This document shows, piece after piece, positions 51,408 through 63,490 of a stretch of DNA of 64,000 nt. The stretch spans positions 18,979,814 to 19,043,813 of the forward strand of contig CM053267.1 of NCBI GenBank assembly GCA_028583415.1, written 5' to 3'. Source of the stretch: Protea cynaroides (taxonomy: Eukaryota > Streptophyta > Magnoliopsida > Proteales > Proteaceae). Numbering within the stretch: position 1 is the stretch's first letter; every line of letters begins with the position of its first letter. A model generated the notes under the pieces. The model saw nothing but the letters and a program-made list of their open reading frames with translations. It did not search any database and had not been told where the DNA came from. Made by a program: the position numbers and the translations under genes.

Positions 51408-53561
51408 TGTCACACCCCAATTCCGACTGAACTAGAAGTGTGAGTGAACCGCCACTAAACCAACGGTTCACATCTGGATCTCAATAAGACCGTATCCACT
51501 AATACAAATCATTGTACATAACCATAATCAGAATATAAATAAATACAGTGAAAGTCTTAAATTAAATGAACTGAGTTCTACATTGTACGTATAGTAACCA
51601 ATTATACTCCACACAAAAACGTAAATAAAATATCTTTACATAATTTATTAATCCAACTGAAATAAAATAAAATAAAATAAACCATCCTAGAGGTACATGT
51701 AGAAAGAGCACTCGCACGAAGCGTCATGCTCGTACTCCCCTGTTTGCACTTCTAAAGCAGCAACACCTCCATATACTGGAGCGTCCACGTAGTCCTCAAC
51801 AGTATAACTTGCATCAACATCTAAAAACATGTATATATACAAGGGTGAGCTCACAACTTAACTCAGTAAGAAAATCAAACAATGCAACAAGCAACATGCA
51901 TGAGTAACATTCACATTATGGTTTGGTTTTAAGTTTACAATGTGCTATAGAAAGGATTGGCGGCCACCGCACCTCTATACACCAGTGTATGAATCCATCC
52001 AATGGATCAAACATCACTATCGTCCCACATGCACCCACCATGGAATAGGGATAAAGCTAAAATATATGGATCACACATCGCCAACACTTTCCCTGATGCT
52101 CTATCCATACCAATATGTAAGCCCCTATTGGAGAGGACTTGTAAACTGGACTCGCAATTAACCAATCCTATATGTCATCATAGTAGGTCCTATTCCAGCA
52201 CAGCTTCCTATAGCATAGAGATAGGATTAGAGTCTGGTGGCCAGGCCGGAGACCACAGTGCCATGTCCTCCCTTTGATACCCTACCCCCACCAAGCATGC
52301 TAAGACAAAAGCGATACGAAAAGGTGCTAGTGTGAGGAATGATCCCAGACCCAGACCCCAGGCCCTTTCCATTCCACACACCAACGAAAACAATTACATG
52401 CCTAACAATCACAAACCTAGCATAGCGAGTATGCATGAACAATATAATAAATGAAAGTAAAGATGACAAGTGAATATGCACAAGCAACACTCCATAGAAC
52501 AATAGTTATTAACAATGTTTTACTGTTATTAGTTAATTAGGGTTTTGGGCCAATTCCCTTACCTGATGCTCGATTGCTTACTTGCTTCTCGTCATAACGT
52601 CCAATCTTGCTATCACAGGGTCCTACACGATGTTAGGGTTTAATTAGAATTAGTTCCTTAGGATTTTACGTTGGTCAAAAAACAACTGGGTCAAAATATA
52701 CCCAAAATAGTGCATACCGGTTGCAGGTATCGGTTGCTGTAGTGGGGGGAAATGGTGCGACCGGTATGGTCGACCGGTCCCTCCTTGACCAGCTCCCGAG
52801 AGGTACCGGTAGCAGTACCGGTCGCATATAGTGTAACTGGTATAGTCGACCGATATGCCTTTGGAAGACCACCAATTCGGTGTTCATCTTCCGTCGGTTA
52901 CCCACTATGGATCCTAGGGGTCCTCCTATGCATTCTCGGCCTGAGCAACGAGTTAGGGTTGTTTTATGTTCCATTCAAGTCCTAGTTCCTATGATTCTTC
53001 GCCTAGAATTCGAATCTAGGGTTTATCGAACAATTAGGGTTTAACGGGAATTTAGGGATTTTGATCGATACCTAGCATTGCATGGTATTGATCAGTCATC
53101 CATAATGCTTAACTTAGAGAGAAGTTCAAGCACTTACCGTTGGTTTTCAACTATGGTGTTCTTCGTCCAACGACGGCTCCTCTTCCAACTTTCTTAGCTC
53201 TTTCTCCTCTTAAAATCTCTTTTTCCTCTCTAGGGTTTGTGAGGATCAATCAAAGAGGTTTAAGGAGGTTTAGAGGTCTTTAAATAGGATATATTAGGTT
53301 TTAGGAAGTTTCCCTACGTTAGGAAAGTCTCTAGGATCAAAATTTGGCAAGCGGGACCCACAGAGATCAGTTTTTGGATCTAACTAGTCTACCCGTGCAG
53401 ACATACCGGTCCACCAGTATCATAAGACCGATATGATAATATTTATCTATTTTGGTCCATTTCCGTACCTGATTGTCATCCGCTCGTCACGTCTGGTCCG
53501 ATTATGATTGGAAGATCTGTTACGATATAAAATAGAGGTTTAGAGGAGTGCGGGTCTTACA
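51408..53561 (-). repeat. Long gypsy LTR in minus orientation
   Basis: On the plus strand it runs from TGTCACACCCCAATTCCGAC to GCGGGTCTTACA, 2154 bp, the same family as 46415-48741. The flanks ATCAT and AATAT match at three of five positions, so it may be an old solo LTR. Its core (52720-53450) is rich in ACCGGTAT-type palindromic words instead of the GTAGGGTCG words of the first copy. No primer site or internal region adjoins it. Confidence 0.8.
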
Positions 53562-53851
53562 AATATTAAGGAGTTATAGTTTAATAAGGTATTGTAATAG
53601 TAGTAGGAATGGTTGAAAATAATTGATTATATGTTGGGGAGCTATTTTAATTCGGAGAATTATGATGGTTTTGTTTATGGTTGAAAGGTTGGTTTTTCTC
53701 GATGCTGTAGGACAAGATTAATACACTTTAAACCTGGTTAGTATTCAGCCCATGGAGCTCCAAATGCTAGCAAAATGACTTTTCACTATTCTGGTTAAGA
53801 GCTTCATCTGAAAACATTATTGGCCTATCTCGGATGGTGGTATTTCAGTTC

Positions 53852-54173
53852 GGCCTTGTTTAGTTGCAAGGGGAATTGAAGGGAAGAAAAGTGAAATTTT
53901 TACATTTTAAATGAAGACTTTTGTAATGATTACAACACATGGTATCACGTTACAATGTAATTAATTCCAAATTATTCCACATTTAGTTATTAACTTACAC
54001 TTCACTTTGCATCTAAATCTTTTCCATTTGAAAAGGAAAATAAATTTTATATCTTATAAGTATCATACTAAATAAGTTAAGAAAAGTAAAATAAATTTTA
54101 CATCTTATACAATCATATTGTGTTACCACTACAAAAATTTCCATTTAAAGCATAAAAATTTCACTTCCATTCC
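53852..54173. mobile_element. MITE interrupted by the LTR at 54174
   Basis: The left end reads GGCCTTGTTTAGTTGCAAGG and then GAAAAGTGAAATTTTTAC. The reverse complement of the right part reads GGAATGGAAGTGAAATTTTTA. The expected outer right end is missing because the gypsy LTR starts inside it, directly after TTCC. This orders the two insertions: MITE first, gypsy later. Confidence 0.6.
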
Positions 54174-56571
54174 TGTAAGAACCGTGTTCTAAAAACCTGG
54201 TCTAACCCATGGTTTTATATGGTGACAGGTATTCCAACCATAACCGGACCGAAAGGCGAAGCCGGGTGACGAACCACTCAATTTTCAGGTATGAGAACCG
54301 GTGTAAAGCTGTAAAAAATATATACCGGTCTGACTATACGGGTCTGAATGAGTCAGACCGGTATGTATGTGCAACCGGTATGTGTATACCGGTTTGACTA
54401 TACCTATCTGAGTCAGTCAGACCGGTATGTGCGACCGGTATGTGTATTTTCGGCTGGAGAAGGACTCCAGCGGGTCCCTCATTCCGAATCGAAATTTGAA
54501 AAGTTTCCAACCGTGGGAAACCTTCCTAAGAACGGTCTCCCACTATTAATAGAGACTTTGACACTCCTTTGGTCCTTCTCAAAACCCTAGCCGTCTGGAA
54601 GAGATCTGAGAAGGAGCAAGGAAGGAGGAGACTGCTCAAAAAAGGGGTTTCCGTCGGAGGAGCACGCCGCCAACCGACGAACACCGCCGGTAAGTGCTCA
54701 ATCCTCTTAGTCATGATAGGATTTCGGATCGGAGCCGTGAAGCGGCGCAGCGATCCAAAATCCTAGGACTTTAATTAAAAAGCCTAGTTTTTCTTTTAGA
54801 TATGATCTGGTTTGATACGGCGTTCTAGTCAAAACCAGAAGGCCATTAGAATACTTGGACCTTAGAATGGGTTAGGAGAAACCCTAGAAACCAAGCCGAA
54901 GACCGACAAGGAAGGGAGATCCAAGATCGGGTACTCGGATCCAAACCGCGAGACATACCGGTTGGACACAAGGTCCTGCGGTATGGGCCTGCGGTATATA
55001 CCGTAGGCACATACCGGTCTCACTCAGTGAGACTGAGTGAGACCGGTATGTACCATAACCGGTATATACCGGTGGCACCATACCGATCTCACTCTACTGA
55101 GACTGGTATACTAAGACCGGTATGCCTTCCGAGCCTTGTTTGCATGACCAAACATGGTTCTGACCAGCTGTGACCTTCATAAATGAATTCTAACTTTAAT
55201 AACTGAATTCTAACTTATAGGTATGACTATGTAGGACTTATAGACAATGTGAGTAGATCCTGTGACGCTGTACGAAATTGTTATCACGTGACAGGTAAGG
55301 GACAAGAACCCAAACTCTAATTAATTAAATAACAGTAAAACCTTTGTGATTAAATCTGTGTAAATTGAATTGCTTGGTGTTTGTGCATATTCACATGCCA
55401 TGTAATTGTTTCTTTTGCTATTATCTAATCATGCATTTCATATGCTAGGATGTTAGATGTTAGACATGTGTATGTTTTTAGTTAGTGTGTGGAATGTGAA
55501 GGAGAGTGAGCCCTGGATATATCTACAACTAACACTTTTCTCGTATCGCCTTCTACCTTAGCAAACTTGGTGCGAATAGGGTATCAGGGGGAGGACGTGG
55601 GATTGTAGTTCATCCTGCCCACCGGACTCGAGCCCTATCCCTATGTCGTAGAGAATTGTGCTGGGGTAGGGTAATATCGCCGTTTACCTTAGCGGACTTG
55701 GTGCGAATAGGGTATCAGAGGAGGACGTGGGATTGTGGTTCATCCTGCCCACCAGACTCGAGTCCTATCTCTATGTCGTAGGGAGCTGTGCTAGGGTAGG
55801 GCCATAGATATTGTATTGACATTTAGGACTGGTTAGAAACGGAACCCACTTGCAAGCCTTTGCCAACAGGGGTTTAGGTATTGATACAATGTAGGGTATC
55901 AGGGGGAGGACGCGGAAGTGTGGATTGTTGCCTGACCGCCAGACTCTAGCTCTATCTCTATACCAGAGTGAGTGATGTGGGGCAACAACAGTAGTGTGGA
56001 TTGTTGCTGACTGTTGGGTGTGCTCACACTCTCGTGCATGGAGGTGCGGTGGCCGCCAAACCTTACCATAGCACTTTGCAAGTTATACCTGACCCAAATT
56101 GTAATGTTATCTCATGTATTTTGTATGTTGCATTGGTCTTGTACTTACTGTGCTAAGTTGTGAGCTCACCCGAATATATTCTATTTCTTTTTCAGATCTT
56201 GATGTAGGGTATACGGTGAAAGACTTTATGATTGCCCCAGCTTACAGTATAGTGGCTGCCCTGGATACACAGACTATGCATCATGCGAGTGCTCATTCTG
56301 TGTGTTCCTTCAGTGATGATTTATTTTCTTTTAATACAATGTAATAATTATTATTTAAATTCTGTGAATGATGGAATAATTTGAATATTTATTTTAATTA
56401 CAACATAGTACTCAGTTCATTTATCTTTTATTCCGCTGCTATGTAATTCTCTTATTAAGTTAGACTGCTTGGGAATGATTGGTTGACACAGTCTATTGAG
56501 ATCCTGGTGTGAACTGTGGTTTAGAGCCGGTTCACTCACACTTCTGGTTCATCCGGAATTAGGGTGTGACA
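54174..56571 (+). repeat. Long gypsy 5' LTR
   Basis: It begins TGTAAGAACCGTG and ends GGAATTAGGGTGTGACA, 2398 bp, in plus orientation. It is the same family as 46415 and 51408, and opposite in orientation to both. A core at 54290-55130 repeats GACCGGTATG-type words. A 131-bp segment is tandemly duplicated at 55547-55808. A primer binding site follows at 56575, so this is a 5' LTR with part of its element attached. Confidence 0.88.
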
Positions 56572-56574
56572 ACT

Positions 56575-56588
56575 TGGTATCAGAGCCC
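56575..56588 (+). other. Gypsy primer binding site (tRNA-iMet)
   Basis: TGGTATCAGAGCCC lies three bases after the LTR and is intact. Confidence 0.9.
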
Positions 56589-56882
56589 TAGGCTCTGTCC
56601 AGCTAATCATTCTGCATCTACTGTGTCCAATGAGCTGAGTTAGGAAATTAAAAACTTTAATAAGAACACACCATAAGCTTGTTTGATGCCTGTGACTTAA
56701 GAAAGATACATAATATACTATTAATGAAAGAATAATTATAAGCACTGAAGTGTTGAAAAAAAACAAATAACCATTTCATAATATTAAGTACAAAGTGTAC
56801 CACAGAGTACAGTCCACAAGTCGGACAGTTACTCTGTTAACAAAAATAAACCATATATAAATAAAAATAGAACTAAATCAGA

Positions 56883-58123
56883 CTATGGTGGGGTAGCGGG
56901 CCTGGGTGGTATCGGATCTGCGATATCATAATCATGCTCGTACGCCTCTCTAAGCCAATGTACCTGGTCCTGCGTGACCCGTAGGCTGCGAGCTAGACGC
57001 CCCAAGTCCTGACCCATCTCCCTCTGAGTATCTATGATCTCCCTCTGAGTATCTCGGATCTCTATGAGCATGCTCATTACTGGGTCCGAAGGAGGATGAG
57101 ATGGCCCCATCACATGAGAAGGCCGAGATGGTCCTGCTCCTGGAGAATGCTAGGGTGCAGGTGCTGGAATGTCTTCCATGTGTGCATCCCCATCACCCCC
57201 TATCTCTGCTGCTGTGGCTGCCGTCTGGCTCCTAGGTGGGAGAGGACGAACCTGTAGCTCCTCGTCACTAAGCTCTAGATCATCCATCAACATCTTATAG
57301 ATGGCCTCAACATTTATGTCGGAACTCATAGTGATCTCAACAGCTACCTCTCCGTGCATATCCACACCTAGGCGATGCAATAAAGCTATGATCAACCTAC
57401 CATATGGAAGATTGCCCGTTACATTGGGCTTTGCTGCATAAATCATGGTACGAAGGATCAGGTAAGGCAGGCAGATTCGGTGCCTGGTAGTTACACAGTA
57501 GGTCAGATACTGGGTCAACTGGGACAACTCTCCATAATGACCACTCTGGGGAACAATGTCGTGCTGTATAATATGGCAGTATAGACGAGGCATAGGACGA
57601 AGGTTTGAAGCCAACATGATATTGTCTGACAACAAAATCTGCTATGCAATGGCTGCTCTCATATCCTCAGTAAGATACCCTTTAGCTCGGGGTGGACAAT
57701 AAATGAGATCTCCGTCGTCTGGAGTCTCAAGAAGTGCAGCTAACTCGGCCGTGTTGAAAGAGATCATCATCCCTTTCACATAGCAAGTAATGTGAATGTC
57801 TCTAGCATGCTCCCAATCATTTGGATCCCGTTTTACCTCCAGGTTAGTGAAGAATAGTTTTACCAGGTTGGGACGAGTGGTCTCTTTATACTGAATAATG
57901 GGCAACCAGCCATCGCCCTAAAGGCAGCCTCCACGTCGAAACGGTGCAGGTGTTCTAGGTTCACAAAGAGACCTACTTCAATGCGTTTTACTTGGAACCA
58001 TGAAAGGCGCAAAGTGACAGCCTTTGACCGGAAGAATCTCTCATCATAGAAGACGGGCGGAGGATGTGGCCGGTGCATACCCGGCATAAATGATCGCTTA
58101 ACCGCACCACGACGTCCAGACAT
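56883..58123 (-). pseudogene. Antisense ORF, putative plant transposon protein family
   Basis: About 413 codons run leftward from an ATG at 58123 (MSGRRGAVKRSFMPGM). One frameshift near 57890 and two TAG codons (near 57640 and 57147, both plausibly from CAG) interrupt an otherwise continuous frame. Segments VGLFVNLEHLHRFDVEAAFR, VKLFFTNLEV, DIHITCYVKGMMISFNTAEL, RLYCHIIQHDIVPQSGHYGE and NLPYGRLIIALLHRLGVDMH follow the pattern I know from the plant-specific 'putative plant transposon protein' domain (PF20167). A C-terminal helix with heptad-like RDTQREIIDTQREMGQDLGR follows. The function of this family is not known. It lies between the primer site and the protease of a plus-strand gypsy element, where gag should be, and is antisense to it. 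Confidence 0.65.
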
Positions 58124-58159
58124 ATCGTAAACTGTTGAACAAAGGAAAAATTTAAAAAA

Positions 58160-59046
58160 ACCTCAGGTACAGTAAATATAGCAGGATTACCCGCCAGAGT
58201 CCTGATTGACTCAGGGGCCATCCATTCCTTTGTGTCGGTATCATTCGAAAAAGGACTAGATCAACCCATCAAGATTTTGGAACCAAGTCTGTTAGTCCGG
58301 TCCCCCATGGGAATGGAGGTGGTATTAGAAGAATATTATGGGTCTTGCCCAGTGCATATTGAAGGACGAGAGTTGGAAGCCAATCTAGTCCAGTTGGAGA
58401 TGTCAGATTTCGATGTCATTCTGGGAATGGACTGGTTATCTAAACATTCGGCAAACCTGTTATGTGTTGAGAAGAAGTTGGTGTTCAAGGACAGTGAAGG
58501 GAAGGAGTTCAACTTTAAAGGGACTAAGTTGCCTAGGAAGAGAAAACTTATACTCTCAGCCCTAAAAGCAAGAAAGTGCTTAGAGAAAGGGGGAGTAGGA
58601 TACCTCGTATCAGTTGTGGATGTGACCACTGACTCGCCAAAAATGGAGGATATCGAAGTAGTACGGGAATTTCCTAATGTGTTTCCAGAAGACCTACCCG
58701 GATTACCACCAGACAGGGCTACTGAGTTTGTGATAGACCTCCTACCAGGGGTAGCACCTGTGTCTAAGGCACCCTACATGATGGCTCCCACAGAGTTGAA
58801 GGAACTGAAAACCCAGCCACAAGAATTATTAGACAAGGGTTTCATAAGGCCGAATATCTCACCTTGGGGAGCACCGGTGTTATTTGTCAAGAAGAAGGAT
58901 GGTAGCGTACGTCTTTGTATGGACTATAGAAAATTGAACAAGTTCACCATCAAGAACAGATACCCGCTACCTAGAATAGATGACTTATTTGATCAACTGC
59001 AAGGTTCAAGTGTATGGGGAAAGAACCAGACTTGCTTTAGGCCAGG
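58160..59046 (+). pseudogene. Gypsy protease and truncated reverse transcriptase
   Basis: The protease active site reads GLPARVLIDSGAIHSFVS at about 58181-58234, followed by the conserved MSDFDVILGMDWLSKHSA. After a spacer with FPNVFPEDLPGLPP, RT begins with IRPNISPWGAPVLFVKKKDG and DYRKLNKFTIKNRYPLPRID. The frame is open from 58232 to 59050, but homology ends after DLFDQLQGSS at about 59010, just before the first catalytic block, and unrelated sequence follows. It belongs to the chromovirus-like Ty3/gypsy type and probably to the element whose 5' LTR ends at 56571. Confidence 0.88.
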
Positions 59047-59189
59047 ATAGATTGGCCAGAGTGTCTAAAATCCTCGATGATAGTGTTTGGCAGCCAGGTC
59101 ACCTTTCCTCTCATTCTATCACTCAAGCTTGATCACTGTAGCTTCATTTGGTCAAGAGCCTCACTAAAGCCCTTCCAACCATAGAATTT

Positions 59190-59995
59190 CTCGAAAATTT
59201 CGAGGGGGTCAGGACGATACACCCCCTCGAAACCAAAACTCGACCGTATCGACCATTTCTCGAGTTGGCATCGACTGGTCTTGACCAGTTTCGACCAACT
59301 CGAACCAACTCAAAACGAATTTGTATATAAAAGGTATGTCTTGGTCGAAATTTTAACCGAGACTTACTATTTTTAGTTCTTTTCTTCTATTTTGCTTCTC
59401 TTCTTCTCCAAGTTGGTGTTCTAAGCTTGGAAGGTTGCTGTTTTTTTCCAAATAACTCCTCCAAAATCTTGTGGAAGATTGGTACCAGTGCTTCTTCAAC
59501 CATAGGATGTTGTGGCACGACTTTGTTTTTCAGTCCGAGCTATACTATGCACGACAAAGGCTAGATGACGAGATAGATCCTCCACGTCACTCAACATGAA
59601 ATTAGACATTGGGATGCAGTGATGGGAATATGGAACTCACGCTGGAAGTTGGGATCATTGTATTTTAGTAGTTGATCTTGATTACATATTCTCATGTACT
59701 ACTTGATTTTGAGTATTTGAGATTTTGAGACTTCGAGTATTTGTCATCGTACAAATTTATGATTTATGAATGTATGATTTACCCACAATGTGATTAGTTT
59801 TATCATTTTATACATTAAATGTGTTTATATATGTTAAAATAGTATTTCTCTGGAGTATATAGCTTTAAAATGGCCTTAAACATGTCAAAACTCCAATTTT
59901 TAGCCATTGGGGAGTTTCGGCAGGATCTTGCCGAGATCTCGAAGATCTCAATTTTCTCAAGGGTCGAACACCCTCGAGTTCTAAAATTTTAATCC
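59190..59995 (+). mobile_element. Divergent TCTCGA-family element, copy D
   Basis: It begins CCATAGAATTTCTCGAAAAT and ends GTTCTAAAATTTTAATCCTA, the family's inverted-end pattern, with clusters of CTCGACC and GAAGATCTCAATTTTC words. Its middle differs from copies A-C and is longer; it has CT-rich and AT-rich parts and the shared TTAAATGTGTTTATATATG block. The flanking target duplication is not clear. It abuts the truncated gypsy RT. Confidence 0.6.
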
Positions 59996-60002
59996 TAGCT
60001 TC

Positions 60003-60600
60003 GTTCTAAATTTTAATCCTAGCTTCCAATACGAGCATTTCTTCAATCCAAGCACATACCTACGCAAACCAATTGCTCTCTTTGCTGGGTAGGAAATGAA
60101 GACATTGAACATTTTTTTAAGTGTCATCTTGCTTCTCAGATTTGGGAATGCATCCTCCTCCGTTGTTGGCCTTCTCCCCAGTGGATTCGAGCTTTCGACA
60201 AGGAATGGATATGGACCATCAAAGCTTTCAAAGGAAATCTTTATGTGACCTTGTTGGCAAGCTTATCTTCTATGCAACCATCTATCACATAACGACGAAA
60301 CGTAACTTCGAACTTGGACTGCCAAATGAAGGAGAATCAGCCAAATTTGGGCCTCAATCCTCTTTGATGTGCATTGATCATTCTCGTCAAGTGGGAGACC
60401 TTGCCTTGGACATGTCTCAGAATAGATTCATTGTAGATGCCTGGGAACCTATCCAATAATGTGGATAGGATGTCCCATGAGAACTGAATGCTCCTTTCTT
60501 TTCTCCTTCAGATTTCCCAAATAAGAGAGCCTCTATTGTAGTTGGCTTCTCATTTGTCAATACATATACTTATATTCACCCCCACCCCACCAACCCAAAA
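60003..60600 (+). mobile_element. LINE 3' end with zf-RVT domain
   Basis: The sequence CSLCWVGNEDIEHFFKCHLA with SQIWECILLRCW is the zinc-binding C-terminal domain of LINE RT, here with its CxxC and downstream His/Cys preserved. The fragment ends in ACCCAAAAAAA followed by a TAAA/TAA microsatellite to about 60632. It is a third 5'-truncated LINE tail in the same orientation as those at 12890 and 26925. Confidence 0.75.
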
Positions 60601-60769
60601 AAATAAATAAATAAATAAATAATAATAATAATGAATTCAAGCTATGATTAATAAATACTACAGTAGTTGTAATGCTTTTATTCCATTTTTTATTATTTTT
60701 TCTATAAAAAATTAATACCATTTCTAACCTTTTTATTGGTGATGTACATAATTTATGTATATAGAATCT

Positions 60770-61227
60770 CATACATAGGATCATGTTCCAAGGACCATGG
60801 TAAGATATATGGTAGGAGTTACATGGATCAGATGAGAGATTGCACACGAGATAAGATTGCACACAAAGGTCGTTAAGGAAAAAGACACACGAAGCCCCAT
60901 CAGTCAGGTTAGTATCCACTTCTCCTTTTTCTTCCTTTTCTTCTTCTTCTTCAGTTTACTTCTTATTTTATTTTATTTTTAAACATTTTCCTTATTCTTT
61001 TTCCTCTTTTTCCCATACATAGGATCATGTTCCAAGGACCATGGTAAGATACATGGTAGGAGTTACATGGATCAGATGAGAGATTGCACACGAGATAAGA
61101 TTGCACACAAAGGTCGTTAAGGAAAAAGACACGAAGCCCCATCAGTTAGGTTAGTATCCACTTCTCCTTTTTCTTCCTTTTCTTCTTCTTCTTCAGTTTA
61201 CTTCTTATTTTATTTTATTTTTAAACA
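60770..61227. repeat. Near-perfect direct duplication (about 214 bp each)
   Basis: Copies 60770-60985 and 61014-61227 both begin CATACATAGGATCATGTTCC and end TTATTTTTAAACA, separated by 28 bp of T/C-rich sequence. They differ by a 2-bp deletion (ACACACG versus ACACG) and very few substitutions, so the event is recent. No coding frame is shared. Confidence 0.92.
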
Positions 61228-61343
61228 GGACGATATTGATCAATACCATATTTAAAAAAAAAACTGGGATACGTATCCCATGAGTATCGTATCGACCCCC
61301 TGTGACACCGATACGGCCCGTACTGTATTGATACTTAAAACCT

Positions 61344-61917
61344 TGTCAGGCGGTGGCTAGGCACCATAATGCCTTGGCGATCAAAATGTCCATATACATA
61401 AGAGGGGGTTAGATGTCAAATATAAGACTTTGACATTATAAGATGTAATTTTTAGGGAATTATATACTTTTTAGTCTTTTACTTATAAATAAAAGGGAGT
61501 AACTTACAAAATAAAGAGTATTTCTTTTTAACCTGTTTAAAGAAATAAAACCCATTCAGTGGATTTTCTTTAGAGGGTCTTCTTTCTTTTCGATACTGGA
61601 AGGAGGAGGCAGCGGTGGTCGTTGCAGTGGGACGGGTAGGTAACAACACCTCCTTCCTCCTCTTTTTTCTTCTTCTTCCTCCAAAAGCAGCAGCGAAAGA
61701 AATAGTGGCTGATTCTTTTCCTCTTTTTCTTCATCCTTCTTTTTACCTCCACTTTGCCCCATTTCCTCTCTTTTACCCCCTTTCTCTCCCTGCTTTTCCA
61801 ATGGCTTTTGGTACCTAGGCACGTAGACAACCTGGTAGCCAGTCTTCTAGGACCTGGAAAACCTCTTTGGTGCATTGGTGTCCCCTGAGCTAGGTGATGC
61901 CTTGACAACTATGATGA
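61344..61917. mobile_element. CCTAGGCG-family element, apparently interrupted
   Basis: The left part (61344-61400) starts TTGTCAGGCGGTGGCTAGGC. The right part (about 61800-61917) contains ACCTAGGCACG and ends GATGCCTTGACAACT. Between them lies 400 bp of unrelated AT-rich and CT-rich sequence, so either an insertion split the element or two partial copies lie close together. A GTATCG-rich repeat (61240-61330) abuts it on the left. Confidence 0.5.
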
Positions 61918-62617
61918 CAACCAAAACCTGTTCTAAAAATAAAACCCACTTAGAGGACTTTCTTTATGTCTTGTTACGATATCGCTAGTACGATACCAGC
62001 AATATCTGATTCTTCTTGATTTCTTTCCTTATTTTTCTTAAAGATTGTTTCCTAAAGTTTTTATTTTGTTTCCTTGTTAAGCTCTTCTATTTTTAGAGCT
62101 TTCTTGTAATAGTGATATTCTACCTCGATAAATAAAAGCTTGAGAAGAGAAGAGGGCACTCATTCGACATGACCTACTGATGTAACCAAAATCTCTTCCT
62201 TTCCTCTCTCAGTTTGTGGTTTGCAAGTTCTCGTTTCTTTCTTGTGTTATTGTTACATGGTATCAGAGCATTAAATCCTTGGTCTTCATTCAAAACATTG
62301 TTTTGATAGGCCTTTGATTTTTCTGCTCCACCTATGTAACTGATTTTTTTTTACATACTATTACTACTGGTGATCGAGATTGTTTTTTGCTGCTGCCGAA
62401 TTTTTTTTAAGAACACAACTTCTTCTCGATTACCCTACTGCTACCGAGATCAGGTTCAGATCTGTTCGTTCCTCGAGACCCTTCTTTTGGTTTCTTGCTG
62501 CTGTCCAAGATCTCGTCAAGATTCTTTTGTTTGTTGCGCCTGCTGCTGCTGCTGAGCCCCACTATTACTACTGCACATCTTCCGTTTGTGGTAATATCTC
62601 TCCTTCATACATATATG

Positions 62618-63228
62618 ATGACTGATTCTATAAATACTGAGGTTCCTCCATTAGATTGAAAGGGGTTTCCAATTACCTTCTCTGGGCTCAAACAATTAAA
62701 GCCTATGTTCATTCCAAGGACAAATTGGAATTATTATACGTTGATCCTCCTAACTGTGATTCTAAAGAACTTGATGCTGTGAAACTCTATAATGCCTGGA
62801 TGCGTGATAATTCCACTGTTCAAACCTGGCTGTGGAACAATATTGATTCATCTATTTTACCTATTGTTATGTTCCACAGCACTACTAAGGCTATTTGGTC
62901 TGACTTACAAGAGACATATGAGCAAGATAAAAATGTCTCTCGTATCTATGATCTCTATGAGATGATGTTTACTTACACTAATGGTGATAAATCATTGATT
63001 GAATATTATGGAAGTTTCAAAGGCATTATTGAAGAAATACAGTCTAAGTTTTATGTTGCAAAGTTCTTGACTGGTCTCTCACCTGATTATCAAGGCCTAA
63101 AGAGTCAGCTACTTGTAGGTGCCTTTATTCCTACCCTGAGTGAGACCTTTTTTTGTATCCAATGGTTGGTACCTCAGGGAGACTCACTTCCCAAGGACAA
63201 CCCCGCATTATTTGTTGGTTGTGGCTAA
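62618..63228 (+). pseudogene. Copia gag, second element
   Basis: An ATG at 62618 opens MTDSINTEVPPLD and meets a TGA at 62657-62659. The real gag (GVSNYLLWAQTIKAYVHSKD) continues in another frame from about 62653, so one frameshift lies near 62650. The core reads IWSDLQETYEQDKNVSRIYD and KFLTGLSPDYQGLKSQLLVG. The frame ends at 63228 after a shift, and the CCHC zinc knuckle CTHCHKTNHNVDTC follows intact at 63328-63369 in another frame. Confidence 0.85.
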
Positions 63229-63490
63229 GGCTCTTCCTCTATAAGCCATGGCTCTACTCGAGGCCATGGACATAGCCCTCCTGGTCGAGGTATTGGTAGG
63301 ACAACCTATGATAAATCTAACAGATATTGTACTCACTGTCACAAGACTAATCACAATGTTGACACCTGTTGGAAGAAATTTGGTCATCTAGAAGGGGTTG
63401 ATACGCTAGTCAACTCTGCTAGAACTGAGGATACCCCTACCCCTACACAGGCTCCTCCACCACCATCATCTCTACCATCCTCTGCTCATA

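Noticed and set aside
61556..61908. Lys/Glu-rich and Leu/Pro-rich ORFs on both strands
   Set aside because: They come from CT/GA-rich low-complexity DNA between parts of a small element.
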